31,538 nt of DNA from an uncultured Oscillospiraceae bacterium (GTDB lineage: Bacteria; Bacillota; Clostridia; Oscillospirales; Oscillospiraceae), in assembly GCA_910584835.1 (NCBI GenBank), contig CAJUEG010000027.1, positions 1 to 31,538 of the forward strand, in the 5' to 3' direction. Each line of letters opens with the position of its first letter. Positions within the stretch are counted from its first letter, which is position 1. Positions 1 through 7,273 of the stretch are shown here, piece after piece. The position numbers were made by a program, and so were the translations under genes. Below the pieces are notes generated by a model. That model ran no database searches. It saw only the letters and a program-made list of their open reading frames with translations, and was not told where the DNA came from.

Positions 1-134
1 GCGGTTTTGATGTCCGCCACCTCGTCCAGGGTGGGGTCCAGCTGGGCGGCGAAGCAGGCCGCGCACGCCCGGGCAAAGCCCTCGTTGGCGGAGCGGGACG
101 TGAAGGTGACGCTCACCTGGTCTATGGCTTTCAT
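1..134 (-). CDS. spoIIAB: Anti-sigma F factor SpoIIAB, N-terminal part (cut by window edge)
   Basis: The first 44 residues are visible. They start MKAIDQVSVTFTSRS and continue through NEGFAR and AAQLDPTLDEVADIKTA, which matches the N-terminal region of SpoIIAB. The family is a GHKL-type serine kinase that holds sigma F inactive in the predivisional cell and phosphorylates SpoIIAA. The ATP-binding motifs lie beyond the edge, so activity cannot be judged. The ATG follows a GGAGGG ribosome binding site that overlaps the end of spoIIAA, leaving a 15-base gap, so the two are surely co-transcribed. By family knowledge sigF would follow just outside the window. The identity rests on the sequence match and on the spoIIAA neighbour together. 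Confidence 0.88.
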   Translation of the reverse strand, partial: MKAIDQVSVTFTSRSANEGFARACAACFAAQLDPTLDEVADIKT

Positions 135-149
135 CCTATGTAGCCCTCC

Positions 150-455
150 TCATTCTAAGGAAATGAGCCGCCCGATGCCGGCGGCGTCCAGCACCCTCCT
201 GGCCTGGGCGGGGATGTTGGTCACCCGAAGGGCGCCGCCGGTGTGCCCCAGCTGCCGCCTGGCCCGCAGCAGCACGGCGATCCCCGAGCTGTCCATGAAG
301 GTGACGCCGGACAGGTCCAGCACCAGGCGGGCGGGCAGACGGGTGGCGATGGCGTCGTCCATCTGGGCCATCAGCTCCCGGGCGGCGTGGTGGTCGATCT
401 CGCCGGACAGGGCGACGGTCAGCGCACTGTCCCGGCTGGTCACGGTAATGGGCAT
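150..455 (-). CDS. spoIIAA: Anti-sigma F factor antagonist SpoIIAA (STAS domain)
   Basis: This is a 101-residue single STAS-domain protein, the usual SpoIIAA length. The phospho-acceptor motif DSSGI is at residues 55-59, with Ser57 the likely target of SpoIIAB. The preceding strand LVLDLSGVTFM and the C-terminal GIGRLISL are typical. In the family, unphosphorylated SpoIIAA binds SpoIIAB and releases sigma F in the forespore after asymmetric septation. A GAGGAAGGGA ribosome binding site precedes the ATG. The gene lies 150 bases downstream of valS on the same strand, separated by a strong terminator. It therefore needs its own promoter, and only a TATAAT-like -10 at the terminator stem is visible. 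An anti-sigma-B-type antagonist is possible by sequence alone, but the SpoIIAB neighbour argues for sporulation. Confidence 0.93.
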   Translation of the reverse strand: MPITVTSRDSALTVALSGEIDHHAARELMAQMDDAIATRLPARLVLDLSGVTFMDSSGIAVLLRARRQLGHTGGALRVTNIPAQARRVLDAAGIGRLISLE

Positions 456-475
456 GGCTTGTCCCTTCCTCGCGT

Positions 476-519
476 AAAAAAATGAGCGCGGTACGGGGAA
501 TTTCCCGTATCGCGCTCAT
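476..519 (-). terminator. Rho-independent terminator after valS
   Basis: A 16-position inverted repeat (arms 482-497 and 504-519, six-base loop, one mismatch on this strand) is followed on the minus strand by seven T residues (482 down to 476). It lies 88 bases past the valS stop and only about 20 bases before spoIIAA. It insulates the sporulation operon from valS transcription. Confidence 0.9.
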
Positions 520-523
520 TATA
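518..523 (-). promoter_or_regulatory. Possible -10 box for spoIIAA inside the terminator edge
   Basis: A perfect TATAAT on the minus strand overlaps the outermost base pairs of the valS terminator stem. No convincing -35 lies 16-18 bases upstream, and no clear sigma-H pair was found. If it is used, the transcript would start inside the stem. It is offered only because no other promoter candidate separates valS from spoIIAA. Confidence 0.3.
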
Positions 524-606
524 ATGGATTCACCGGGTCGTAATTTGCCGAAGGCGGCTTTCGTGCAGGAAAAATTTAGAAATCAGGCGTTGAGCCATTG
601 CCCCCT

Positions 607-3264
607 CTACATGGCGGCCAGCTGGGCCTCCAGCTTCTTCACCAGCACCTCCAGCTTTTCCGCCCGGTCCCGCTCGGCGGCCACCACATGCTCCGGCGCC
701 TTGTTGACAAAGCCGGGGTTGGACAGCTTGGCGGTGAGCTTGCCGAGCTCGTCGGCGTTCTTTTTCAGCTCCTTTTCCACCCGCGCCCGCTCCTTCTCCA
801 TGTCCACCAGCTCGGCCAGGGGGAGGAAGATACGGGCGGCGTAGGTCTGGAGCTCCACCAGCCCCTTTTGGAGCATTTCGTCGCTGGTGCCGGCCTCGGC
901 CTGGCCGATGACGGACACCTGGCTGGCCCAGGCCAGCCGCTTGAGCAGGGGCGCGCCCTGGGTAAACGCCTCCCCCTCCATGGTGGCGATGGTGACGTGG
1001 GCCCGCTTGGACGGGGGCACGTTCAGCTCCGCCCGCTTGCCCCGGATGGCCCGCACCGCGTCGATGATGAGGCCCACCGCCTTCTCCTCCCGGGGGAAGT
1101 CCAGCTCCGCCCGGAACTTGGGCCAGGCGTCCAGCATGAGGAACTTGGCCTCGCAGCCCGCCTCGCGGGGCAGGGCCTGCCAGATCTCCTCGGTGATGAA
1201 GGGCATGAAGGGGTGGAGGAGCTTGAGGGTCTCGGTGAGGACGTACACCAGCACCTGCTGGGCCTGGATTTTGGCACCCTCGTCCTCCCCCTGGAGGCGG
1301 GCCTTGGTGAACTCGATATACCAGTCGCAGTAGTCGCTCCAGATGAAGTCGTACACCTTGGCGGAGGCCACCCCCAGCTCATAGGCGTCCATGTTCTCGG
1401 TGACCTCTTTCACCACCCGGTTCAGCTTGGACAAAATCCACTTGTCCTCCTGCTCCAGCTTGTCCGGCACGGCGCACTCGCCGATGGTCAGGTTCATCAT
1501 CACAAACCGGCTGGCGTTCCAGATTTTGTTGGCGAAGTTGCGCATGGCCTCGCACTTCTCCACGAAGAAGCGGGTGTCGTTGCCGGGGGCGTTGCCGGTG
1601 ATGAGGTTGAAGCGCAGGGCGTCCGCGCCGTACCTGTCCGCCATCTCCAGCGGGTCGATGCCGTTGCCCAGGGACTTGGACATCTTGCGGCCCTTGTCGT
1701 CCCGCACCAGGCCGTGGATGAGCACCGTGTGGAAGGGGGCTTTCCCCGTGTGGGCGCAGCCGGAGAAGATCATCCGGGCCACCCAGAAGAAGATGATGTC
1801 GTAGCCCGTGACCAGCACATCAGTGGGATAGAAATACTTCAAATCCTCTGTGTCTTCCGGCCAGCCCAGGGTGGAGAAGGGCCACAGGGCGGAGCTGAAC
1901 CAGGTGTCCAGCACGTCCGGGTCCCGCTCGATGTTTTTGGAGCGGCAGTGGGCGCACTCGGTGGGGTCCTCCTCGGACACGGTCATTTTTCCGCAGTCCG
2001 CGCAGTACCACACGGGAATCTGGTGGCCCCACCACAGCTGGCGGGAGATGCACCAGTCGTGGACGTTCTCCATCCAGTTGGTGTAGGTCTTGGTGAAGCG
2101 CTCTGGGACAAATCTGGTCTCCCCCTCGTTCACCACCCGAAGGGCCTCTTTGGCCAGCGGCTCCATCTTCACAAACCACTGGGCGGAGATGATGGGCTCC
2201 ACGTCGTTGTGGCAGCGGTAGCAGGTGCCCACGTTGTGCTGGTGGGGCTCCACCTTCTCCAGCAGGCCCAGGGCCTCCAGGTCGGCGACAACCGCCCTGC
2301 GGGCCTCGTAGCGGTCCAGCCCCCGGTACTTGCCGCCGTTTTCGTTGACCACGCCGTGATCGTCCAGGACGCGGATGGTGTCCAGGCTGTGCCGGAGCCC
2401 CACCTCGAAGTCGTTGGGGTCGTGGGCGGGGGTCATCTTCACGCACCCGGTGCCGAACTCCAGATCCACGTACTCATCACTCACGATGGGGATCTCCCGG
2501 TCCATCAGGGGCAGCAGGCACTTTTTGCCCACGATGTCCCGGTAGCGTTCGTCGTTGGGGTTGACGGCCACGCCGGTGTCCCCCAGCATGGTCTCCGGCC
2601 GGGTGGTGGCCACGATGACGTACCGCCCCGGCTCCCCCACGATGGGGTACTTGATGTGCCACAGGTGGCCGGGCTTGTCCTGGTACTCCACCTCGGCGTC
2701 GCTTAGCGCGGTGACGCAGTGGGGGCACCAGTTGACGATGCGGGAGCCCTTGTAGATGAGCCCCTTCTCGTACAGGGAGACGAACACGTGGCGCACCGCC
2801 TTGGACAGCCCTTCGTCCATGGTGAAGCGGGAGCGCTCCCAGTCGGCGGACACACCCAGCTTCTTCTGCTGCTCCACGATGCGGTTGCCGTACTTGTGCT
2901 TCCAGTCCCACACCCGCTCCAAAAACTTCTCCCGGCCCAGGTCGTGGCGGGTGAGGCCCTCCCTCTCCCGCAGCTCCTCCTCCACCTTGATCTGGGTGGC
3001 GATGCCCGCGTGGTCGGTGCCGGGGAGGTAGAGGGCGGCGTAGCCCTGCATCCGCTTGTAGCGGATGAGCATGTCCTGCATGGCGTCGTCCATGGCGTGG
3101 CCGATGTGGAGCTGGCCGGTGACGTTGGGGGGCGGCATGACGATGGTGAAGGGCTTTTTGTTTGGGTCGCGCACGCCCCGGAAGCAGCCGTTCTCCTCCC
3201 AGGCGGCGTAGACGCGGCCCTCCACCTCCTGGGGCTCGTAGACTTTGGGCAGTTCTCTGTTCAT
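607..3264 (-). CDS. valS: Valyl-tRNA synthetase
   Basis: This is an 885-residue class Ia aminoacyl-tRNA synthetase of normal bacterial ValRS length. It charges tRNA-Val with valine in the cytoplasm. The HIGH signature (PPPNVTGQLHIGH) is at residues 53-56 and KMSKS at 527-531. Between them are the editing (CP1) domain, with TTRPETMLGDTGVAV, and zinc-type pairs CYRC and CADC/CAHC. The C-terminal stretch rich in Lys and Glu from about residue 810 is the tRNA-binding coiled coil seen in ValRS. The ATG start follows an AAAGGA site about 13 bases upstream. The gene is 51 bases behind a YcxB-like gene, and no terminator or promoter was seen between them, so the valine T-box further upstream should control both. 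Confidence 0.98.
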   Translation of the reverse strand: MNRELPKVYEPQEVEGRVYAAWEENGCFRGVRDPNKKPFTIVMPPPNVTGQLHIGHAMDDAMQDMLIRYKRMQGYAALYLPGTDHAGIATQIKVEEELREREGLTRHDLGREKFLERVWDWKHKYGNRIVEQQKKLGVSADWERSRFTMDEGLSKAVRHVFVSLYEKGLIYKGSRIVNWCPHCVTALSDAEVEYQDKPGHLWHIKYPIVGEPGRYVIVATTRPETMLGDTGVAVNPNDERYRDIVGKKCLLPLMDREIPIVSDEYVDLEFGTGCVKMTPAHDPNDFEVGLRHSLDTIRVLDDHGVVNENGGKYRGLDRYEARRAVVADLEALGLLEKVEPHQHNVGTCYRCHNDVEPIISAQWFVKMEPLAKEALRVVNEGETRFVPERFTKTYTNWMENVHDWCISRQLWWGHQIPVWYCADCGKMTVSEEDPTECAHCRSKNIERDPDVLDTWFSSALWPFSTLGWPEDTEDLKYFYPTDVLVTGYDIIFFWVARMIFSGCAHTGKAPFHTVLIHGLVRDDKGRKMSKSLGNGIDPLEMADRYGADALRFNLITGNAPGNDTRFFVEKCEAMRNFANKIWNASRFVMMNLTIGECAVPDKLEQEDKWILSKLNRVVKEVTENMDAYELGVASAKVYDFIWSDYCDWYIEFTKARLQGEDEGAKIQAQQVLVYVLTETLKLLHPFMPFITEEIWQALPREAGCEAKFLMLDAWPKFRAELDFPREEKAVGLIIDAVRAIRGKRAELNVPPSKRAHVTIATMEGEAFTQGAPLLKRLAWASQVSVIGQAEAGTSDEMLQKGLVELQTYAARIFLPLAELVDMEKERARVEKELKKNADELGKLTAKLSNPGFVNKAPEHVVAAERDRAEKLEVLVKKLEAQLAAM

Positions 3265-3315
3265 ATCTCAATCACGTTCCTTTCTCCGTTGTGGATCAGT
3301 TGAGTTGGGGGCGGT

Positions 3316-3852
3316 TCACACTTCCGGCAGCGCCCCGCCGAACTTCTCCGCCAGCTTGGCGCCCAGGGCGGCTGGGTCGCCCACGGTGACCGCCGATTCC
3401 GGCAGAATGACGGCGTGCTTTTTATCCAGAAAGAGCAGGTACCGCCCGCGGCTGTGAAAGCAACCGATAAAGCTGGAGTAGGGATAAAAGCCCTCGCCCT
3501 TCCTGCCCTGCTCCCGCACCCCGGCGTCGTCCAGGGTGACGGTGATCTCACCCATATCCCTGAGCTGCATTCGGTGGCTGCGCCACGCGGTGAGCCGGTG
3601 GTAGAAGATACCCAGGCCCAGGTACAGCAGGCCCGCCGCCAGCAGCACTGCTCCCAGGAGGAGGGAATCCCCCTCCTGGAAAATGGTGTCCAGCAGAAGC
3701 AGCACACCTGTGGCCAGCAGCACCAGCCCCGCGAGAAAGTACACGGCGCGGTGCAGCAGGGTGCGCGTGCGCCGGTAGCACTTTGACGTGACGCGGTTGA
3801 GAACCAGCAGGTCCTGGATGGTGTAGCCGTTCAGCTTGAATTGATAATACAA
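3316..3852 (-). CDS. YcxB-like small membrane protein, first gene of the T-box/valS operon
   Basis: The protein has about 178 residues, with a short N-terminal region, two closely spaced membrane segments (about residues 36-56 and 66-84) and a cytoplasmic C-terminal domain of about 90 residues. That domain has the YcxB-like pattern (MGEITVTLDDAGV, then YSSFIGC, then YLLFLDKKHAVILPESA). The molecular function is unknown. I choose the TTG at 3852 as start because GGGAGGGGAG lies five bases upstream and the position is just past the T-box terminator. The longer in-frame ATG at 3924 lies inside the riboswitch and cannot be the start of a regulated message. The unusual point is that this gene sits between a valine T-box and valS, so its expression should rise on valine starvation. 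Confidence 0.78.
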   Translation of the reverse strand: MYYQFKLNGYTIQDLLVLNRVTSKCYRRTRTLLHRAVYFLAGLVLLATGVLLLLDTIFQEGDSLLLGAVLLAAGLLYLGLGIFYHRLTAWRSHRMQLRDMGEITVTLDDAGVREQGRKGEGFYPYSSFIGCFHSRGRYLLFLDKKHAVILPESAVTVGDPAALGAKLAEKFGGALPEV

Positions 3853-3867
3853 AAATCTCCCCTCCCA

Positions 3868-4104
3868 GCAAAAAGCGCCCCGAGCCAAATTGGCTCGGGG
3901 CGAACAGTCTGTCCGTGTTACCACCCGAATTCCCCCGCCGGGGCACTCGTTTCCCTTAACGCGGGAGGACGGCGGGGCTTACTGAGCGTTCAGCGCCGCG
4001 GCTCAGGGACCACTTCGCCCTGCCTCCGCTGCGGCCTCGCACCAGTCCGACCGCTCTCTGAAACGGAGGGGGAGGGGTACTCGCTTCCCTTCCTTGCCCT
4101 TTAC
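3868..4104 (-). promoter_or_regulatory. T-box riboswitch leader, valine-specific
   Basis: The minus-strand leader shows the T-box order. A Stem I contains AGAGAGCGG and GGTGCGAGGCCGC, and a specifier region GAAGTGGTCCC spans 4016-4006. Then come the conserved T-box TTCGGGTGGTAACACGG (around 3931-3915) and a terminator hairpin. The specifier region holds GTG (4013-4011) and GTC (4010-4008), both valine codons. The T-box bulge reads UGGU, which pairs with ACCA, the 3' end of a tRNA with discriminator A as in tRNA-Val. Uncharged tRNA-Val is expected to stabilise the antiterminator. The leader lies upstream of the YcxB-like gene and valS. Confidence 0.93.
3870..3902 (-). terminator. T-box leader terminator hairpin
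   Basis: A perfect inverted repeat (arms 3876-3888 and 3890-3902, with GAGCC/GGCTC at its core) is followed on the minus strand by five T residues at 3874-3870. Its upstream arm can pair alternatively with the T-box, which is the expected antiterminator switch. It ends 18 bases before the TTG start of the first gene. Confidence 0.9.
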
Positions 4105-4110
4105 CCGTAC

Positions 4111-4139
4111 AGTATACGCAAAAGGCGGGGGCTTGTCAA
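4111..4139 (-). promoter_or_regulatory. Sigma-A promoter of the T-box/valS operon
   Basis: TTGACA (4139-4134), 17 bases, TATACT (4116-4111) on the minus strand, a near-consensus vegetative promoter. The predicted start near 4104 gives a leader of about 250 bases that holds the whole T-box. Confidence 0.9.
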
Positions 4140-4153
4140 GCAAAACCGTCCGA

Positions 4154-5251
4154 TCAGTCCAGCTTCAGGTCGCCCTCTTTGATCCAGCCGGTTTTCCGGA
4201 ACAGGATGCCGAAGGCCCAGCACAGCACAGCCGGCAGAACGAAGGAGATGAGGATCAGCCCCGCCCACTCAAAGGCCCCCGGCGCGATGGCGGCGGCGCC
4301 GTTGGCCAGCGCCTGCTCACTGGGGGCGATCCAGCCTGTCCACACGCCGATCTGCCCCACCAGCCCGCAGGTGCCCATGCCCGCCGACACGGGGGGGCCG
4401 TTCATCTCCAGCTTGAACACGCAGGTGGCGATGGGCCCGGTGATGGCGGAGGTCAAAATGGCGGGCAGCCAAATCCGGGGATTCTTCACGATATTGCCCA
4501 TTTGCAGCATGGAGGTGCCGATGCCCTGGCTCACCAGGCCGCCCCAGCGGTTTTCCTTGAAGGACAGCACGGCAAAACCCACCATGTTGGCGCAGCATCC
4601 CGCCACCGCCGCCCCTCCGGCCAGCCCCGTGAGGCTGAACGCCGCGCAGATGGCGGCGGAGGAGATGGGCAGGGTGAGCGCCATGCCGATGACCACGCTC
4701 ACCAGCACCCCCATCAGCAGGGGCTGCTCGTCGGTGGCCAGCCGGGTGATATTCCCGATGGCGGTGGCCGCCGTGCCGATGGCCGGGGCCGTCAGGGCGG
4801 ACAGCCCTACCCCTGACAGAATGGTCACCAGCGGGGTGACGAGTATGTCCACCTTGGTCTCCTTGGAAACCGCCTTGCCCAGCTCGGCGGCGATGATGGC
4901 GATGAACAGCACCGCCAGCGGGCCCCCCGCCCCCTTGCCGCCGTCCAGGGTGGTGCTGCCCAGGGCGTTGGCGGCGTAGCCCACCGTAGCCAGGGAGAAC
5001 AGCACCATGGGCGGGGCCTTCAGCGCCCAGCCGATGGCCACGGCCATGGCCGCGCCGCTCATGGCGGAGGCGTAATTGCCCACGTCCACCAGGAAGGACA
5101 GGCCCAGCTGCTCCCCCAGGGTTTTGACGATGGTGCCGATGAGCAGCGAGCAGAACAGGCCCTGAGCCATGGCCCCCAGGGCGTCGATGCCGTAGCGCTT
5201 GGCGGAGATCACGATGTCCTTGCGCTTTAGGAACGCTTTGAACTTCTCCAT
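4154..5251 (-). CDS. PTS EIIC-like integral membrane protein (PTS_EIIC_2 type)
   Basis: About 365 residues, almost entirely hydrophobic, with roughly nine to ten membrane segments. Many Gly/Ala/Pro-rich motifs (for example GNYASAMSGAAMAVAIG, SALTAPAIGTAATAIGNITRL and PVSAGMGTCGLVGQIG) fit the stand-alone PTS EIIC-2 family. No EIIA or EIIB domain or gene is nearby, so phosphotransfer is not supported and the solute is unknown. The ATG at 5251 is preferred over an upstream in-frame TTG because AAGGTGAGG precedes it. A near-perfect sigma-A promoter lies just upstream, with a 36-bp palindrome at the predicted transcription start, suggesting repression by a dimeric regulator. The gene appears monocistronic and is followed closely by the valS-operon promoter. 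Confidence 0.8.
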   Translation of the reverse strand: MEKFKAFLKRKDIVISAKRYGIDALGAMAQGLFCSLLIGTIVKTLGEQLGLSFLVDVGNYASAMSGAAMAVAIGWALKAPPMVLFSLATVGYAANALGSTTLDGGKGAGGPLAVLFIAIIAAELGKAVSKETKVDILVTPLVTILSGVGLSALTAPAIGTAATAIGNITRLATDEQPLLMGVLVSVVIGMALTLPISSAAICAAFSLTGLAGGAAVAGCCANMVGFAVLSFKENRWGGLVSQGIGTSMLQMGNIVKNPRIWLPAILTSAITGPIATCVFKLEMNGPPVSAGMGTCGLVGQIGVWTGWIAPSEQALANGAAAIAPGAFEWAGLILISFVLPAVLCWAFGILFRKTGWIKEGDLKLD

Positions 5252-5271
5252 TTCCCTCACCTTCAAATCTC

Positions 5272-5313
5272 AAAAAATAGTCCACACAGGTGTCTTGACA
5301 CCTGTGTGGACTA
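5272..5313 (-). terminator. Perfect palindrome with T-run: terminator of the XRE gene and/or operator
   Basis: The arms 5278-5294 and 5297-5313 are perfectly complementary over 17 bases with a two-base spacer (core CACACAGGTGTC/GACACCTGTGTG). On the minus strand the hairpin is directly followed by six T residues. This fits a terminator for the gene ending at 5381. It also spans the predicted start site of the next gene's promoter, as an operator would. Both roles are possible. Confidence 0.8.
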
Positions 5314-5341
5314 TGATACAGGGGCGGGGGAAAAATGTCAA
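5313..5341 (-). promoter_or_regulatory. Sigma-A promoter of the PTS EIIC-like gene
   Basis: TTGACA (5341-5336), a 17-base spacer and TATCAT (5318-5313) on the minus strand. Transcription would start near 5306, inside the palindrome, giving a leader of about 55 bases before the ATG at 5251. Confidence 0.82.
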
Positions 5342-5380
5342 TGGGCGTTTTGCCTAAAACGGCGGGAATCCGCCGCCTGT

Positions 5381-6046
5381 TCAGAGCTTTTTGTTCCCCT
5401 TGCGGTATAGCACCACCGCCAGCACCGCCCCGGCAATCATCATGGCCACGCCCATGATAATGATGACGGTGGCAAAGCCCAGGAAAAAGCGCTCAACGCC
5501 GCCAAAGGGAGATGCAGGGACCATGCCCAGCTCCTCCAAAATCGCCTGCTGCACCTCCGGCGGGGTGCCGGGGGAGAACTCCACGCCCCCCATGCCGCCG
5601 AAGCCGCCCATCATGTCGCTGGACGCGGCGAACATGGCCCCGAAGCCCCAGCGGGCCAGCGCCCCAATGATGGCGAAGGGCAGCCCGCCCACAGCGATAT
5701 ACACGCCCGCCAGCCAGCCATACCGCCGGATCAGCCTTCCGATGAGCCCGGTGGCCCTGTCAATGCTGTCCGACGCGGGGGTGTTGGGGACGGTGTACAC
5801 CGGCGGCTCCTCCTGTGACGGCGTGGCCTGCTCCGGCCCCCTGGCGGGTTCATCCCCGCTGAGCAGCTCGTCGGTGGTCACTCCAAAGGCCCGGGCCAGC
5901 GAGAGCAGCTTGTCCACCTCCGGCGTAGCCTCCCCCAGTTCCCACTTGCTCACCGCCTGGCGGGACACCCCCACCTGGGCCGCCAGCTCCTCCTGGGACA
6001 TCTTGGCCGCCTTGCGGTAATACAGTATTTTCTCGTTCAGCTTCAC
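5381..6046 (-). CDS. XRE-family regulator with C-terminal membrane segments
   Basis: About 221 residues. Residues 1-60 form an XRE helix-turn-helix (KLNEKILYYRKAAKMSQEE, then GVSRQAVSKWELGEATPEVDKL). A Pro/Glu-rich linker follows, then two or three hydrophobic segments (about residues 125-155 and 190-215) ending in a short basic tail. This points to a membrane-tethered transcription factor; the target and signal are unknown. The GTG at 6046 is preferred because AAGGAGGTGG sits seven to eight bases upstream; the longer ATG start at 6103 would be upstream of that site. A TATCAT -10-like box is at 6079-6074 without a good -35. Its terminator may be the palindrome at 5278-5313. Confidence 0.85.
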   Translation of the reverse strand: MKLNEKILYYRKAAKMSQEELAAQVGVSRQAVSKWELGEATPEVDKLLSLARAFGVTTDELLSGDEPARGPEQATPSQEEPPVYTVPNTPASDSIDRATGLIGRLIRRYGWLAGVYIAVGGLPFAIIGALARWGFGAMFAASSDMMGGFGGMGGVEFSPGTPPEVQQAILEELGMVPASPFGGVERFFLGFATVIIIMGVAMMIAGAVLAVVLYRKGNKKL

Positions 6047-6124
6047 AATAAAGCCACCTCCTTCATGGCCTTTATGATAACAGAAAATCCGGTTGCGCGC
6101 CACCAGGAAGGGCTGGAAAATTGC

Positions 6125-6285
6125 GCAACTGCAGGTTGCGGAGAAACCGGGAGCAGGGGACTAAGGCCGAAGCGGAGCCAAAAGCCCAAGATGGCGCAAA
6201 GCGGCGGATGGGTTTTGGCGCAGTCGGAGGACTTAGGCCCCGCCGCGGAGGCTTCGCAGCACAACTACAGGCTGCGGAGAAGCCG
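6125..6285. repeat. Pair of diverged 25-bp repeats at the 3' end of the DnaC-like gene
   Basis: 6125-6149 and 6261-6285 match at 21 of 25 positions (CAACT/AxCAGGxTGCGGAGAAxCCG). The second copy covers the stop codon and last codons of the DnaC-like gene, and the first lies in the intergenic region. The intervening DNA also repeats GGACTWAGGCC. The GCAGCC/GGCTGC-type arms can fold, and no T-run follows. It looks like a small local duplication or REP-like element. No mobile gene is present. Confidence 0.45.
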
Positions 6286-7272
6286 CAAATCGTCCCCGTA
6301 AAAGGTGAGCTCCTGGTACAGCCCCCCGATGCGGGAGGCCAGCTGGGGGGTGTACCGCTGGGCGATGTGGTCCATGGACAGGTTTGTGGAGAGGATGGTG
6401 TGCCGCCCCGACTGGAGGCGGCCGTTCACCACCTCGTACAGGGAGGACTGGGACAGGGGGGTGGTGAGCTCACTGCCCAGGTCGTCCAGAATCAGCAGGT
6501 CGCAGCCCAGGTAACGCCTGGTGTCGTCCCGGGCCTGGCGCTCCTCCCCGGCGTCCCGGGTGAACCGGCGGGTTTCAAAGGCGGTGAAGAGGTGGATGGC
6601 GGTATCGTACACCACGGAGTACCCCCGCTGGGACACCTCCCGGGCGATGCAGCCGGACAGAAAGGTCTTGCCCAGCCCCGTCCCCCCGGACAGCAGCAGG
6701 TTTTTCAGCGGGTAGCCTGGGAACTGCCGGGCGTAGCCCTCGCACACCTGGACCACCCGCCGCATGTTCTCCCGGGGGGACCGGCTCCGGCCCTGCCAGG
6801 GCAGGTCGCTGTACACATCCAGCCGCAGCCTGTCGAAGCTCTGCTCGTCGGTGAGGTTCAGCAGGGCGGTGAGGGCCTTGAGCTGCTCCTGGGCGCACAG
6901 CTCCTTCAGGCAGGCGCACATGCCATCGGACGTCCACCCCGTGTCCCCGCACCGGGGGCAGGCGGGGACGCTGTCCAGGGCGTCGGGGCCGTGCCCCAGG
7001 CCGGCCATGAGCCGGGCGCGCTCACTCTGAAGCTCCTCGCTGCGCTCGCGGATGGCGGCGATCTCCGGCCCGTCCGCCGCCACCGGAGTCCCCCCGGTGG
7101 CCAGCCTGGCCAGGTCGGCCATGGTCCCCCGCAGGGCGGCGTCCAGCTCCCGCAGCCGGGGCTCACGGGCATACAGCTCCCGCTCCAGGGCATAGCGGCG
7201 GCGCTCCCGCCCCTCCCGGCGGCGCTCCAGCCGGGCCAGGGCGCGGCGCATGACAGTGGGCTCGTAGGACAC
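6265..7272 (-). CDS. DnaC/DnaI-like replicative helicase loader (AAA+ ATPase)
   Basis: 335 residues. The N-terminal half has a long Arg/Glu-rich helical region and a cysteine cluster (CPRCGDTG at 105-112, then CAC at 119-121) of zinc-binding type. The C-terminal AAA+ domain has Walker A GGTGLGKT at 196-203 and Walker B LLILDDLG at 259-266, followed by a conserved STNLS sensor region. Proteins of this family load the replicative helicase onto DNA during initiation or restart. The GTG start at 7272 follows AAGGAGGGG at good spacing, one base after the stop of the DnaD-domain gene. The pair therefore looks translationally coupled and works as a primosome unit. A phage-derived loader is possible, but no phage genes adjoin it. 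Confidence 0.9.
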   Translation of the reverse strand: MSYEPTVMRRALARLERRREGRERRRYALERELYAREPRLRELDAALRGTMADLARLATGGTPVAADGPEIAAIRERSEELQSERARLMAGLGHGPDALDSVPACPRCGDTGWTSDGMCACLKELCAQEQLKALTALLNLTDEQSFDRLRLDVYSDLPWQGRSRSPRENMRRVVQVCEGYARQFPGYPLKNLLLSGGTGLGKTFLSGCIAREVSQRGYSVVYDTAIHLFTAFETRRFTRDAGEERQARDDTRRYLGCDLLILDDLGSELTTPLSQSSLYEVVNGRLQSGRHTILSTNLSMDHIAQRYTPQLASRIGGLYQELTFYGDDLRLLRSL

Positions 7273-7273
7273 C

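Noticed and set aside
598..2706. 702-codon open frame on plus opposite valS, and similar long plus frames at 20339-23011, 23039-24556, 24448-26388, 26337-27863 and 29500-31104
   Set aside because: They are antisense shadows caused by high GC at third positions. The minus-strand frames carry clear family motifs, and the plus products are Gly/His/Val-rich with no domain.
3853..3924. ATG start at 3924 for the YcxB-like gene
   Set aside because: It lies in the T-box terminator/antiterminator region; the TTG at 3852 has the ribosome binding site.
6125..6285. Insertion sequence or attachment site
   Set aside because: No transposase or integrase, no target duplication, and the repeats are diverged.
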